From positions 1-64,000 of the forward strand of contig JBCCJI010000015.1 in NCBI GenBank assembly GCA_039027855.1: 64,000 nucleotides of DNA, read 5' to 3'. This document shows positions 34,696 through 43,826 of the stretch, piece by piece; position 1 is the first letter of the stretch; every line of letters starts with the position of its first letter. This DNA comes from Thermohalobaculum sp039027855. Lineage in GTDB: Bacteria; Pseudomonadota; Alphaproteobacteria; Rhodobacterales; Rhodobacteraceae. The notes beneath the pieces are model-generated. The model was not told where the DNA came from, did not search any database, and saw nothing but the letters and a program-made list of their open reading frames with translations. The position numbers and the translations under genes are program-made.

Positions 34696-35720
34696 GGGGT
34701 GGTGGCTCCTTCGGCTTCGGCTTTGGCCCGGTCGCGCCAGCGCAGGCACGCGACATGCCCGCCGGTCCCGGCATCCTCCAGCGTGGGGCGGTCGCGGTGG
34801 CAGGGGGCGGTGGCGATGGGACAGCGGGGGTGGAAATGGCAGCCCGGCGGCGGGTTCAGCGGCGAGGGGATCTCGCCCTTGATCGGTGCGAACTGGCGTT
34901 TGCGCTGGTCTAGCCGCGGCGCCTCAGCCAGAAGCGCCGAGGTATAGGGATGGCGGGGGCCCGCGAACAGCGCCTCGGTCGTGCCGGTCTCCACGATGCG
35001 GCCGAGATACATGATCGCGACGCGGTCGGCGATGTGCTCGACGACGCCCAGATCGTGGCTGATGAAGAGATAGGTGAGGCCGAACTCTTCGCGCAGATCC
35101 ATGAAGAGGTTCAGCACCTGCGCCTGGATCGAGACATCCAGCGCGGCGATCGCCTCGTCGCAGACCAGAAAGCGCGGTTTGACCGCGAGCGCCCGGGCGA
35201 TGCCGATGCGCTGGCGCTGTCCGCCCGAGAATTGGTGCGGGTAGCGCCGCTTCAGCGCCGGGTCGAGGCCGACCTTGGACAGGATCTCATCGACATAGCT
35301 CGCCAGCGCGCGGCCAGGCACGATGCCGTGTACGCGCGGTGCCTCGCCCACGATATCCTCGACCCGCATTCGCGGGTTCAGCGAGGCATAGGGGTCCTGA
35401 AAGATCATCTGGATCGCGAGCGTCGCGGCGCGCTTGGCGGCCGGGCTCATGCGCGCGACATCCTCGCCCTCGAAGAACATGCGCCCCGCGCTTTGGGCGT
35501 GGATGCCGGCCACGACCCGGCCGAGCGTGGACTTGCCGCAACCGCTTTCGCCCACAAGGCCCACAACCTCGCCCGGCGCGATGGCGAGTGAGACGTCATC
35601 GACCGCGTGCACCGTCTCCTCGGCGATCTTCGCGCCCAGTCGGGCGGCGATCTTGCCAGCGACGTCCAGGCGTTTGACGAAGCGTTTGGAGATGCCCTGC
35701 AGTTCAAGGATCGGGGTCAC
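34692..35720 (-). CDS. Dipeptide/oligopeptide ABC transporter ATP-binding protein (OppF/DppF-like)
   Basis: A 342-residue ATPase with Walker A GESGCGKST near residue 58, Q-loop FQDPYASLNPR, signature FSGGQRQR, Walker B LVCDEAIAALDVS and the switch His in FISHDLG. The C-terminal extension typical of OppF/DppF follows, with the Cys cluster GCHFHPRCPIATAPC and a later Cys near ACLRW that probably bind an iron-sulfur cluster. Walker B reads EA in place of the usual EP, a known tolerated change. It pairs with the ATPase gene at 35717 and its end overlaps the M20 gene. Confidence 0.9.
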   Translation of the reverse strand: MTPILELQGISKRFVKRLDVAGKIAARLGAKIAEETVHAVDDVSLAIAPGEVVGLVGESGCGKSTLGRVVAGIHAQSAGRMFFEGEDVARMSPAAKRAATLAIQMIFQDPYASLNPRMRVEDIVGEAPRVHGIVPGRALASYVDEILSKVGLDPALKRRYPHQFSGGQRQRIGIARALAVKPRFLVCDEAIAALDVSIQAQVLNLFMDLREEFGLTYLFISHDLGVVEHIADRVAIMYLGRIVETGTTEALFAGPRHPYTSALLAEAPRLDQRKRQFAPIKGEIPSPLNPPPGCHFHPRCPIATAPCHRDRPTLEDAGTGGHVACLRWRDRAKAEAEGATTP

Positions 35721-36724
35721 GCGGTCATGCCCCTCGGCATCGATGGGTCTTCCGCGCCTTCTGCCGCCGGCGGCGTGCGCGGATGATGGCAGCGAAAGGC
35801 GCGGCCGCCACCCTCGGTCCGCGCAGGGGCTACGGCACAGGCCCCGTCGCCGAAATCGCAGCGCTCGCGAAAGGCGCAGCCGCGGGGCAGGGCCAGCATA
35901 TCGGGCGTCATGCCGCGGATCTGGCGCAGGCGCTGGCCTCGCGGATTGGCCGAGGGGGCGGAGCCGAGCAGCCCCACGGTATAGGGATGGGCCGGGCGGT
36001 CGATCACATCGTCGGTCGCGCCCTGCTCGACGATGCGGCCCGCATACATCACCGCGATCCGGTCGGCGAGCCCGGCGACCACGGCGAGGTCATGGGTGAT
36101 CCAGACCAGTGCGGTGCCCGTCCGCCGGCACAGCGCCTGCGCCTCGTGGATGATCTGCGCCTGGATCGTGACGTCCAGCGCGGTGGTCGGCTCATCGGCG
36201 ATGATCAGCTTGGGCTCGTTCAGAAAGGCGATGGCGATGGCCACGCGCTGGCGCATGCCGCCTGACAGCTGATGGGGGTAGGCGGCCAGCCGCTCCTCGG
36301 GCGAGGGGATGCCGACGAGGCCGAGGGCATCGCGCGCCCGGGCGCGGGCGGTGGCGCGGTCGACCCTGGCATGGGCGCGGATTGCCTCGATCATCTGGGT
36401 GTCGACGCGCAGGACCGGATTGAGCGTCATCATCGGGTCCTGGAAGATCATCGCGATACGGTTGCCGCGGATCGCACGCATCCGGGCCTCGGACGCGCCG
36501 ACCAGGTCCTCACCCTCGAACTTGATCGAGCCCTCGACCACGCGGCCCGGCGGGTCGATGAGGCCGAGGATCGAGAAACCGGTGATCGACTTGCCCGACC
36601 CGCTTTCGCCGACGAGGCCCATCACTTCGCCCGCGCCCACCGAGAAATCGACGCCGTCCACCGCCTTCACCACGCCCGCGCGGGTGAAGAAATGGGTCTT
36701 GAGGCCCCTCACGTCGAGCGTCAT
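35717..36724 (-). CDS. Dipeptide/oligopeptide ABC transporter ATP-binding protein (OppD/DppD-like)
   Basis: The start MTLDVRGLKTHFFTRAG at 36724 overlaps the permease stop by four bases. The 335-residue protein has Walker A GESGSGKSITG, Q-loop FQDPMMTLNP, signature LSGGMRQR, Walker B LIIADEPTTALD and WITHDLAV. The C-terminal extension contains GCAFRERCDFGDGACAV, again a Cys cluster of the DppD/OppD type. It forms the heterodimeric motor with the protein encoded at 34692. Gene overlap on both sides shows tight operon packing. Confidence 0.9.
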   Translation of the reverse strand: MTLDVRGLKTHFFTRAGVVKAVDGVDFSVGAGEVMGLVGESGSGKSITGFSILGLIDPPGRVVEGSIKFEGEDLVGASEARMRAIRGNRIAMIFQDPMMTLNPVLRVDTQMIEAIRAHARVDRATARARARDALGLVGIPSPEERLAAYPHQLSGGMRQRVAIAIAFLNEPKLIIADEPTTALDVTIQAQIIHEAQALCRRTGTALVWITHDLAVVAGLADRIAVMYAGRIVEQGATDDVIDRPAHPYTVGLLGSAPSANPRGQRLRQIRGMTPDMLALPRGCAFRERCDFGDGACAVAPARTEGGGRAFRCHHPRTPPAAEGAEDPSMPRGMTA

Positions 36725-37659
36725 CGCTTGAGCCTCGGGTTCAGCACATCGCGCAGATGGTCGCCAACAAGGTTGATGGTGACTACGGTCACCAACAGCG
36801 CCAGGCCTGGGAAGACCGAGATCCAATAGCGCCCCGACATCATGTATTCGAAGCCATTGGCGATCAGCACGCCGAGGCTCGGCTCGGTCTGCGGCAGGCC
36901 GACGCCCAGAAAGCTCAGCGTCGCCTCCAGTGCGATGGCGCTTGCCACCTGCACGGTGCCGACGACGATCAGCGGCGCCAGGCAGTTCGGCAGGATATGG
37001 CGGAACACGATGCGCGCATGGGAAAGGCCGAGGCAGGCGGCGGCCTCGACATATTCCTTGCGCCGCTCGACCAGCGCCGAGGCGCGGACCGTGCGCGCGT
37101 AATAGGCCCATTGCGCGACGACGAGGGCGAGGATGATCTTGTCGATCCCCTTGCCAAGCGCTGCCACCAGCATCAGCGCGACCAGCGTGGCGGGGAAGGA
37201 CAGCTGCAGGTCCACGACCCGCATGATCACCGTCTCGACCCGCCCGCCGGCATAGGCGGCGATCAGGCCGACCCCCATGCCCAGCACCAGCGCGATAAAG
37301 CCCGAGGTGACGCCGACGGCGAGCGAGATCCGCAGGCCGTACAGGATGGCCGAGAACAGGTCGCGCCCCGCGCCGTCCGAGCCCAGCCACATAGTATAGC
37401 CGGCAAAGGCCTCGGCCCCCGGCGGCAGGCGGCCGTCGAGCACATCGACCTGCGCCAGGTCATAGGGGTTCTGCGGCGTGATCCAGGGTGCCAGCAGCGC
37501 CAGCGCGATGATCACCGACAAGACCAGCAGCGCGCCGGTCGCCACTTTGCTCTCGACGAATTCCGAGACGAAGCGGCGAAACGGCGTCTCGACCTTGGCC
37601 GGCGGGTCATCCCGCGTGGCAGGCTCGGCTGCCGGCGGTGCCTCGGCCAGATCGGTCAT
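36721..37659 (-). CDS. ABC transporter permease (DppC/OppC-like)
   Basis: A 312-residue inner-membrane protein with a hydrophilic N-terminal tail (about 35 residues), then a first helix and the family signature WLGSDGAGRDLFSAILYGLRISLAV. A coupling loop is seen as AAACLGLSHARIVFRHILPN, and near the end LSFLGVGLPQTEPSLG. It works with the DppB-like permease encoded at 37656. The 5' end of its gene overlaps the stop of that gene. Confidence 0.9.
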   Translation of the reverse strand: MTDLAEAPPAAEPATRDDPPAKVETPFRRFVSEFVESKVATGALLVLSVIIALALLAPWITPQNPYDLAQVDVLDGRLPPGAEAFAGYTMWLGSDGAGRDLFSAILYGLRISLAVGVTSGFIALVLGMGVGLIAAYAGGRVETVIMRVVDLQLSFPATLVALMLVAALGKGIDKIILALVVAQWAYYARTVRASALVERRKEYVEAAACLGLSHARIVFRHILPNCLAPLIVVGTVQVASAIALEATLSFLGVGLPQTEPSLGVLIANGFEYMMSGRYWISVFPGLALLVTVVTINLVGDHLRDVLNPRLKR

Positions 37660-38633
37660 GCGCCCTGATCCTGCAGCCGGACCCGCGGGTCGAGGATCGA
37701 ATAGACGATGTCGACCACCAGATTGATCACGACGAACAGCAGAACGACGACCATCAGATAGGCGACGACGACCGGGCGGTCGAGCTGAATGATGCTGTCG
37801 ATCAGCAGCTTACCCATGCCGGGCCAAGCAAAGATCGTCTCAGTGATGACCGAAAAGGCGATCAGCGCCCCGAACTCCAGCCCGATCACAGTGACGATGG
37901 GGATCATGATGTTCTTCAGCACATGCACCAGCACGATGCGCCGGGTCGAGAGGCCCTTGGCCCGGGCAAATTTCACATAGTCCTGGCCCATCGCCTCGCG
38001 CACGCCGGCGCGGGTCAGCCGGATCGCCAGCGCGATGTTCGTCAGCGCCAGGTTCAGCGCGGGCATGAAGATGTGGCTCCACCCGTCGCGCGTCGCCAGC
38101 GAGGTCTCGATGCCGAAGATCACCGCCGTGTCGCCCCGCCCGGTCGAGGGCAGCCAGCCGAGCATCACGGCGAAGACCATGATGAACATCAGCCCGACCC
38201 AGAAGGTCGGCAGCGAAAAGCCGAGGATCGAGCCCGCCATGATCGTACGCGCCGGAAAGCCATCCGGGCGCAGACCTGCGTAAAGGCCTAGGGGAATGCC
38301 GATCACCAGCGCCATAAAGAGCGAGGCGAAGGCGAGCTCCATGGTCGCGGGCATGTGTTCGAGGATCAGCTTCAGGGCCGGCTCGCCGAAGATGAAGGAG
38401 CGGCCGAGATCGCCCTCCAGCGCGCCCATCAGAAAGCGCCAATATTGCTCGTGGATCGGACGGTCGAGGCCAAGGCGCGCAATGGCGGCGGCGATATCCG
38501 CCTGATCGGCATCGGGGCTGACCAGCATGTCGATCGGGTTGCCGATCACGTTGACGCCGAAGAACACGATCAGCGACATCAGGAAGACGACCAGCACCGC
38601 CTGCATCAGGCGTCGGATGATGAAGACGGTCAT
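37656..38633 (-). CDS. ABC transporter permease (DppB/OppB-like)
   Basis: A 325-residue inner-membrane protein with a first helix (MTVFIIRRLMQAVLVVFLMS) typical of DppB/OppB. The coupling loop VLKNIMIPIVTVIGLEFGALI and the terminal VDIVYSILDPRVRL are family marks. It is the first permease of the operon, and a stem-loop separates it from the upstream binding-protein gene. Confidence 0.9.
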   Translation of the reverse strand: MTVFIIRRLMQAVLVVFLMSLIVFFGVNVIGNPIDMLVSPDADQADIAAAIARLGLDRPIHEQYWRFLMGALEGDLGRSFIFGEPALKLILEHMPATMELAFASLFMALVIGIPLGLYAGLRPDGFPARTIMAGSILGFSLPTFWVGLMFIMVFAVMLGWLPSTGRGDTAVIFGIETSLATRDGWSHIFMPALNLALTNIALAIRLTRAGVREAMGQDYVKFARAKGLSTRRIVLVHVLKNIMIPIVTVIGLEFGALIAFSVITETIFAWPGMGKLLIDSIIQLDRPVVVAYLMVVVLLFVVINLVVDIVYSILDPRVRLQDQGA

Positions 38634-38666
38634 GGCGCGCCCTCCCTGCCGGCCCGGAAAGCTCGC

Positions 38667-38692
38667 AGCACGGGCGGCGCACCGCCCGTGCT
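38667..38692 (-). terminator. Perfect 11-bp hairpin between binding-protein and permease genes
   Basis: AGCACGGGCGG pairs fully with CCGCCCGTGCT around a four-base loop, in the 79 bases between the two coding regions. There is no T-run on the transcript side, so it is more likely a 3' mRNA-stabilising structure or partial attenuator that keeps binding-protein mRNA more abundant than the membrane parts, a common arrangement in ABC operons. Confidence 0.6.
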
Positions 38693-38712
38693 GTCAGAGC
38701 GAACGGCGAGCC

Positions 38713-40290
38713 TCAGTCGGCCACCACACCGGTGGCAAGCGTGTACTCGTCGGTGCGGGCGACATAGCTGATGCCCTTGCGCGAGCCCCAGGTGTTGACC
38801 TGGAAGTGGGTTGGGATGATCGCGACGTTTGACATCGCCATCTCGGTCGCCTTGGCCAGCAGGTCCTGGCGCGCGGCGTCGTCGACGGTGCTGAGCGCCT
38901 CCTCGATCTTGGCGTCGATCTCGGGGTCGGAATGGCGCCCGCGGTTCGATGCGCCAAAGCCGCGATCCGGGTCATGGGTCGCGATCAGCGACTTGAGCGG
39001 CGAGGACGCCTCGCCCGAGCCCGCGCCCCAGCCGACGAGGACGAAGCTGAACTCCGGCAGCCCGTCGGCCCCGCGCGAAGCACGCCCGAAATAGACCGAG
39101 CGCGGCATGGTCTCGACCGACATGTCGATGCCGATGCGCGTCAGCATCTGAGCGATGGCCTCGGCGATCTTGGCGTCGTTGATATAGCGGTCGTTCGGCC
39201 CGTGGATCGTCATCTTGAACCCATCGGGATAGCCAGCCTCGGCCAGCAGTGCCTTGGCGCCCTGCGGGTCGTACTCGACCACTTCCAGATTGGGCGATAC
39301 GCCGAAAAAGCCTTCGGGCAGCAGCTGTCCGGCCGGGATGGCCACGCCTTCCATCACCCGCTCGACGATCGCGTCGCGGCTGATTGCCATGCTGATCGCC
39401 CGGCGCACCCGCACATCCATCAGCGGGTTCTTGATCTCACTGCCGTCCTTGGCGGTCACGAAGGGCGAGTTCTCGCGGAACTGGTCCATGTGCAGATAGA
39501 TCACGCGGTTCGACACACCCTGGCTCAGCGTGACGTCGTCGCGCGCCTCGAGCGTCGCGATATCGGTCGTCGGCACACCGGAGATCATGTCGACATCGCC
39601 AGCCAACAGCGCCGCAACGCGCGACGGGGCCGACTTGATCGGGCGGAACTCGACCTCGCTCCAGGCCGGGGCGTCGCCCCAATAGTCCTCGTTACGCGCC
39701 ATCACGATGCTCTCGCCCGGCTTGTAGGAGACGAACTTGAACGGGCCCGTGCCAATGGCGGCGGTGCCGGCGTTGAACTCTTCGGTGGTGGCCCCGCAGC
39801 CGACCTCATCCGACACGATGGGCACGGTCGAGACATCGTTGGCCATCAGCGGATAGGGGGCCTCGGTTTTGAAATGCACGGTGAAGTCGTCGATCTTCAC
39901 CGCCGTCTTGCCCTTGGTGTAGGTGCCGAAGCTGGCGGGCGAATTCGGTACGTTAGGTGCGCGCTCCCAGGTGCAGATCACGTCATCGGCCGTGAAGGGC
40001 GAGCCGTCGTGGAAGGTCACGCCCTCGCGCAGCTTGAACTCCCAGGTCAGGTCGTCGATCGGCTCCCAGGACACGGCAAGGCCGGGTCTGAGCTGCTGCA
40101 GCTCGTTCTGAAGGATGAGGCGGCCGAACAGATGCCGCGCCATGGCGTTGTTCGGGCCGAGGTTATGGAAATGCGGGTCGATGGCGGTGGGCTCGGAGGC
40201 CAGTCCGATCGTGAGTTTCTCGGCCGAGGCCGTCCCGGCTGTCAGCGCGGTGATCGCCACGGCCGCGAGAAGGGGGGTGGGGTTGCGCAT
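38713..40290 (-). CDS. Peptide-type ABC transporter substrate-binding protein (SBP family 5)
   Basis: From the ATG at 40290 (MRNPTPLLAAVAITALTAG) the product has 525 residues with a signal peptide cleaved near ASAEK. Family-5 marks are LTIGLASEPTAIDPHFHNLG near residue 27, WEFKLREGVTFHDGSPFTADDV near 85, GTGPFKFVSYKPGESI near 175 and DVRVRRAISMAISRDAIVERV near 285. It delivers di- or oligopeptide-like ligands to the permease pair. The operon carries amide hydrolases, so an amidated or acylated compound is a reasonable guess for the ligand, but not shown. Confidence 0.9.
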   Translation of the reverse strand: MRNPTPLLAAVAITALTAGTASAEKLTIGLASEPTAIDPHFHNLGPNNAMARHLFGRLILQNELQQLRPGLAVSWEPIDDLTWEFKLREGVTFHDGSPFTADDVICTWERAPNVPNSPASFGTYTKGKTAVKIDDFTVHFKTEAPYPLMANDVSTVPIVSDEVGCGATTEEFNAGTAAIGTGPFKFVSYKPGESIVMARNEDYWGDAPAWSEVEFRPIKSAPSRVAALLAGDVDMISGVPTTDIATLEARDDVTLSQGVSNRVIYLHMDQFRENSPFVTAKDGSEIKNPLMDVRVRRAISMAISRDAIVERVMEGVAIPAGQLLPEGFFGVSPNLEVVEYDPQGAKALLAEAGYPDGFKMTIHGPNDRYINDAKIAEAIAQMLTRIGIDMSVETMPRSVYFGRASRGADGLPEFSFVLVGWGAGSGEASSPLKSLIATHDPDRGFGASNRGRHSDPEIDAKIEEALSTVDDAARQDLLAKATEMAMSNVAIIPTHFQVNTWGSRKGISYVARTDEYTLATGVVAD

Positions 40291-40445
40291 GCTAGTCTCC
40301 CTGTCGCTGCGACGGCACGTTCGCGCGCGCCGTTCACCCGTGACGCTAAGCCCCCGCGGCGCCCTCGCCAATCGTCAATTTCAGGCGCGCTGCCCGATTA
40401 ACGCGCGAAAGCCATGGGCCTGCCCGAGGGCGCGCCACTGCCTGC

Positions 40446-41402
40446 TCATTCGATACGCTCTGCCAGCCTGACCGCGGTCTGACCTGGCCAAAGCCGCTTG
40501 GACGGCATCACCAGCATGCAGTGATCGACGGGGGTGCTGACCGGGCGCTCGCCGTCATGGCCGATGACGGTGCCGGCCGCCGGGATGACCTCGCCGCCGG
40601 TGAAGGGTTGGGCGAAACGGAAGGTGTCGGTCTCGATCGTGACCACCTCGCGCACGCGCCAGGCGGTTTGCGGGGCGGGGCCAGCATAAGGGGCGAGCAT
40701 CTCGGGGGCGCCCACGCCCGCAGTCACCAGAAAGCGGGCCACGGCCTCGATGGCCAGCCGTCCGGTTTCCGCAGCCCAGTGCTGGCCGCATTCGATCAAC
40801 ACGGCCACGGGTGCCGCCGAGGGATCATCGAAGGCGCCATAATCGCGCATCCGCTTGCCCGCGGCATGACCGTCATCGGCGATGATGGTCTCGGGCACGC
40901 CGATGGCGCGGGCCAGCGCCACGCCCTTGTCGTGCCGGCCAGAGAGCGCCAGCGCCGGCGCCGCATGCTGCATGGAATGCACGTCGAACAGCAGATCCAC
41001 ATGGTCCAGTGCCGGGCGGATCTCGCGCGCGCGGCGGATCTCGATGCTGTCGCGCGGGCCCTCCAAGACATCGCCACCCCAGACCCGGTTCATGTCCTCG
41101 TCGAGCCACCGCGTGGCGTTGGGGTCGGCCGGGTCGAAGGCTTGATAGGCGGCGACATTCGCGAACAAAAAGCTGACGCGCCCGGCGATGGGTCTGAAGC
41201 CGCCCGCCAGCAGCCGGTCGAGCGCGATGGCGCCGCAGGGCTCGTTGCCGTGCACGATGGCGCTGACCATGGCGTGCGGGCCGGGCCGGCCGCTGTCGAA
41301 CTGGTGCAGATAGGGGATGCCGGTGCCGCCATCGGCCCAGCGGCCGATATCGGGCGGGCTCAGCTCCACCGGGTATTCGTTGGGGATCTCGATCTTTTGC
41401 AT
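40446..41402 (-). CDS. Succinylglutamate desuccinylase/aspartoacylase-family protein
   Basis: The start MQKIEIPNEYPVELSPPDI at 41402 gives 318 residues. The zinc motif AIVHGNEPCGAIALD near residue 53 supplies His and Glu, DVHSMQH near 140 supplies the second His, and a later ECGQHW region fits the catalytic Glu. Relatives remove succinyl or acetyl groups from amino acids. It lies 155 bases upstream of the binding-protein gene on the same strand and is divergent (49-base gap) from the M81 peptidase gene, so it may lead the catabolic operon. Confidence 0.8.
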   Translation of the reverse strand: MQKIEIPNEYPVELSPPDIGRWADGGTGIPYLHQFDSGRPGPHAMVSAIVHGNEPCGAIALDRLLAGGFRPIAGRVSFLFANVAAYQAFDPADPNATRWLDEDMNRVWGGDVLEGPRDSIEIRRAREIRPALDHVDLLFDVHSMQHAAPALALSGRHDKGVALARAIGVPETIIADDGHAAGKRMRDYGAFDDPSAAPVAVLIECGQHWAAETGRLAIEAVARFLVTAGVGAPEMLAPYAGPAPQTAWRVREVVTIETDTFRFAQPFTGGEVIPAAGTVIGHDGERPVSTPVDHCMLVMPSKRLWPGQTAVRLAERIE

Positions 41403-41451
41403 TGCCGCGCGCCTCGCTAGCCTTGCCCGCGACGCATCATGGGAGGCCGCG

Positions 41452-43005
41452 ATGGGCCCGCGCATCGCCCTGCTGGGCATGATCCTCGAATCCAACCGCT
41501 TCGCGGCACCGGCCACAAGGGCCGATTTCGAGAGCCTGACCTGGCTCGAGGGCGCCGCGCTGATGGCCGAGGCCCGCGCCGAGACACCGTCACTGGCGCC
41601 CGAGTTTGCCGCCTTCGTGCGCGCGATGGATGCGACCGGGCCCTGGCAGCCCGTGCCCTGCCTGCTCGCCGCAAGCCACCCCGCAGGCCCTGTCGAGGAG
41701 GCGGTGTTCGAAGAGGCCGCTGGCCGCGTCGAGACCCTGCTTGCCGAGGCGCTCGCCGGCGACCAAGGGCCGCTCGACGCGGTGCTGATCTGCAATCATG
41801 GCGCCATGGTCGCGACCCATGTCGACGACCCGGACGGCGCACTCGCCAGCCGGGTGCGTCGCGTCGTGGGCAATGACACACGGCTGGTCATGACCCTCGA
41901 CCTGCATGCCAATATCTCGCCGGCCATGGTAGATGCGGTCGATCTGATCGTGGGTTATCGCACCAACCCCCATGTCGATATGATCGAGCGGGGGGAAGAG
42001 GCGGCCTTCTCGCTCCGCCGGATGCTGGCGCCCGGCGCGGCCCGGCCAAAGACGTCGTTGGTCAGGCCGCCGATCACGCCCGCCTCGGTTACCCTGCTCA
42101 CCGCCGATGGCCCCTATGGCGACCTGATCGACCTTGGCCAGCGGCGCCAGGCCGAGATGGGGGGCGCCATCCTCAATGTCTCGGTGTTCGGGAATTTCGT
42201 CTTTTCGGATGTGCCCGACAACAGCGTCTCGGTTGTTGTCACCGCGCGGGCCGAGCAGGCGGCGGCCGATGCTCTGGCGGCTGAGCTGGCCGAGGCCGCC
42301 TGGGCGATGCGCCACCGCTTCGTGCGCAACCTGACGCCGATCGAGGACGCCGTTGCCCTCGCCCTCGCACCCGACAGGGCGCCGGTCATCTTTTCCGATG
42401 CCGGCGATAATCCTGGGGGCGGTGGGTCGGGACGCACCACCGACTTGCTGCGAGCGCTGATCGAGGCGGGCGCCGAAGGCGTGCTTTACGGCAGCTATCA
42501 CGACCCCGAATTGGCGGCCGAGGCGCATGCCGCCGGTGTCGGGGCGCGCTTTACCGCGCGGTTCAATCGCAGCCGCGGCAACGCGCCGTGGGAGCAATGG
42601 GATACGCCCCTGGAGGTCGACGCCGAGGTCGTCGGTCTTGGCGATGGCGCGGTGATCGGCGAGCTCGGCCAGACCGCTGGCCGGCGGCTGCATCTGGGGC
42701 AGAGTGCGGCGCTCCGCATCGAGGGCGTGACCGTTGTCGTGATCTCTGACCGGACGCAAACGGCGGACCCGGTGTTTTTCCACATGCTTGGCCTCGATGT
42801 CGGGGCGGCGCGCACGGTGGTCGTGAAGTCGCGCGGCCATTTCCGCGCGGGCTTCGGCGGCTGGTTCCCGCCCACGCAGGTCTTTGAAATCGACACCGCT
42901 GGGCTCACCTCGCCCGTCTTGGAGCGCTGGCCGTTCGAGCGACTGCCCCGCCCCTCCTTTCCGCTGGACCCCGAGACCGTGTGGAGCGGCACGGGTCCCG
43001 ACTGA
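41452..43005 (+). CDS. M81-family metallopeptidase (MlrC/DUF1485-like)
   Basis: I choose the ATG at 41452 (MGPRIALLGMILESNRFAAP), where the family usually begins; the open frame extends further upstream without matching. The 517-residue product shows DAVLICNHGAMVATHVDDPDG near residue 110, LVMTLDLHANISPAMVDAVD near 145, GYRTNPHVDMIERG near 170 and VIFSDAGDNPGGGGSGRTTDLL near 310. MlrC of this family cleaves linear microcystin and tetrapeptide products; most members act on unknown small peptides. It is divergent from the deacylase and peptide-import operon, which suggests a shared substrate class. Confidence 0.82.
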   Translation: MGPRIALLGMILESNRFAAPATRADFESLTWLEGAALMAEARAETPSLAPEFAAFVRAMDATGPWQPVPCLLAASHPAGPVEEAVFEEAAGRVETLLAEALAGDQGPLDAVLICNHGAMVATHVDDPDGALASRVRRVVGNDTRLVMTLDLHANISPAMVDAVDLIVGYRTNPHVDMIERGEEAAFSLRRMLAPGAARPKTSLVRPPITPASVTLLTADGPYGDLIDLGQRRQAEMGGAILNVSVFGNFVFSDVPDNSVSVVVTARAEQAAADALAAELAEAAWAMRHRFVRNLTPIEDAVALALAPDRAPVIFSDAGDNPGGGGSGRTTDLLRALIEAGAEGVLYGSYHDPELAAEAHAAGVGARFTARFNRSRGNAPWEQWDTPLEVDAEVVGLGDGAVIGELGQTAGRRLHLGQSAALRIEGVTVVVISDRTQTADPVFFHMLGLDVGAARTVVVKSRGHFRAGFGGWFPPTQVFEIDTAGLTSPVLERWPFERLPRPSFPLDPETVWSGTGPD

Positions 43006-43205
43006 AGACCAAGATGCCAGCTGCACTGGGTCCGCGATGACCGTGCACGATCCGGTCCAAACGCCGTCCAGACACGGATACGGTCGACGCGTGGTGGTTG
43101 ACCCTGCCACCATGACCGCGGTGGAGGGCGGTGACCAAGTGCCTTAGCGGTGCCTGGCCAGCACCCTTGGCGCGGGCAGACAACGCGATCGCGGGTAGAG
43201 CCCTG

Positions 43206-43826
43206 TCACCAGGTCAGCAGGCTGGGGCCGACCAGTGCGCCCAGCATGGCGACTAGCAGGACCGACAGGCTGTGCGCCGAGAGCGCCGCGATCATCTCGT
43301 CGATCGGGCAGCTTAGCGTATAGGCCAGCGCGCCGATGGCGCCCGCCACCAAGCCGATCATCGCCCCGGCCGCGCGGGGCGACGACGGGGCCTGCCGGCG
43401 CATGGCATGGCAGAGGAACAGGAAGGGCGCTGTGGCGAGCAGGCCGATGATCTGGGCGCAGTGCATCACATGCGTCGGATGGAACGCGGTGATGCCCTGC
43501 ACCTGCCCCATGAGCGCCATGGCGGCCATCGCAACCAGCAGCGCGGCAAGCGGTCCGAAGCGCGCGAGCGGTGGCGCAGGCTCGGGACGTGACATCCGTA
43601 TCGTGGCCCAGAGCGCCGCCGCGGTCATGGCGGCCCAAAGCATCACGCCGAGCGTCGCCTCTCCCGGTGCGGCGACGCGCAGTCCATAGAGCACGAGCGA
43701 CAGCGGAATAGTAAGCACGAGCGCGACGCCCGCCGCTCCGCCAAGGCCAAGACCCCCGTTGGCGGAGGTGGCGCCCCCATCCGGCAGGTCGGCGGCGAGG
43801 CGGCGGATCAGATCGTCGGTTCTCAT
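43206..43826 (-). CDS. nrsF: NrsF/DUF1109 anti-sigma factor
   Basis: A 206-residue protein with six hydrophobic helices after a short cytosolic head (MRTDDLIRRLAADLPDGG), as in DUF1109/NrsF. Helix-borne Cys, such as HVMHCAQIIG and YTLSCPIDEM, are the conserved residues that in Caulobacter NrsF respond to metal or oxidative stress. Its gene overlaps the upstream sigma gene (ATGA, 43823-43826), so it is the cognate anti-sigma factor. It holds the sigma factor at the membrane until the stress signal appears. Confidence 0.82.
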   Translation of the reverse strand: MRTDDLIRRLAADLPDGGATSANGGLGLGGAAGVALVLTIPLSLVLYGLRVAAPGEATLGVMLWAAMTAAALWATIRMSRPEPAPPLARFGPLAALLVAMAAMALMGQVQGITAFHPTHVMHCAQIIGLLATAPFLFLCHAMRRQAPSSPRAAGAMIGLVAGAIGALAYTLSCPIDEMIAALSAHSLSVLLVAMLGALVGPSLLTW

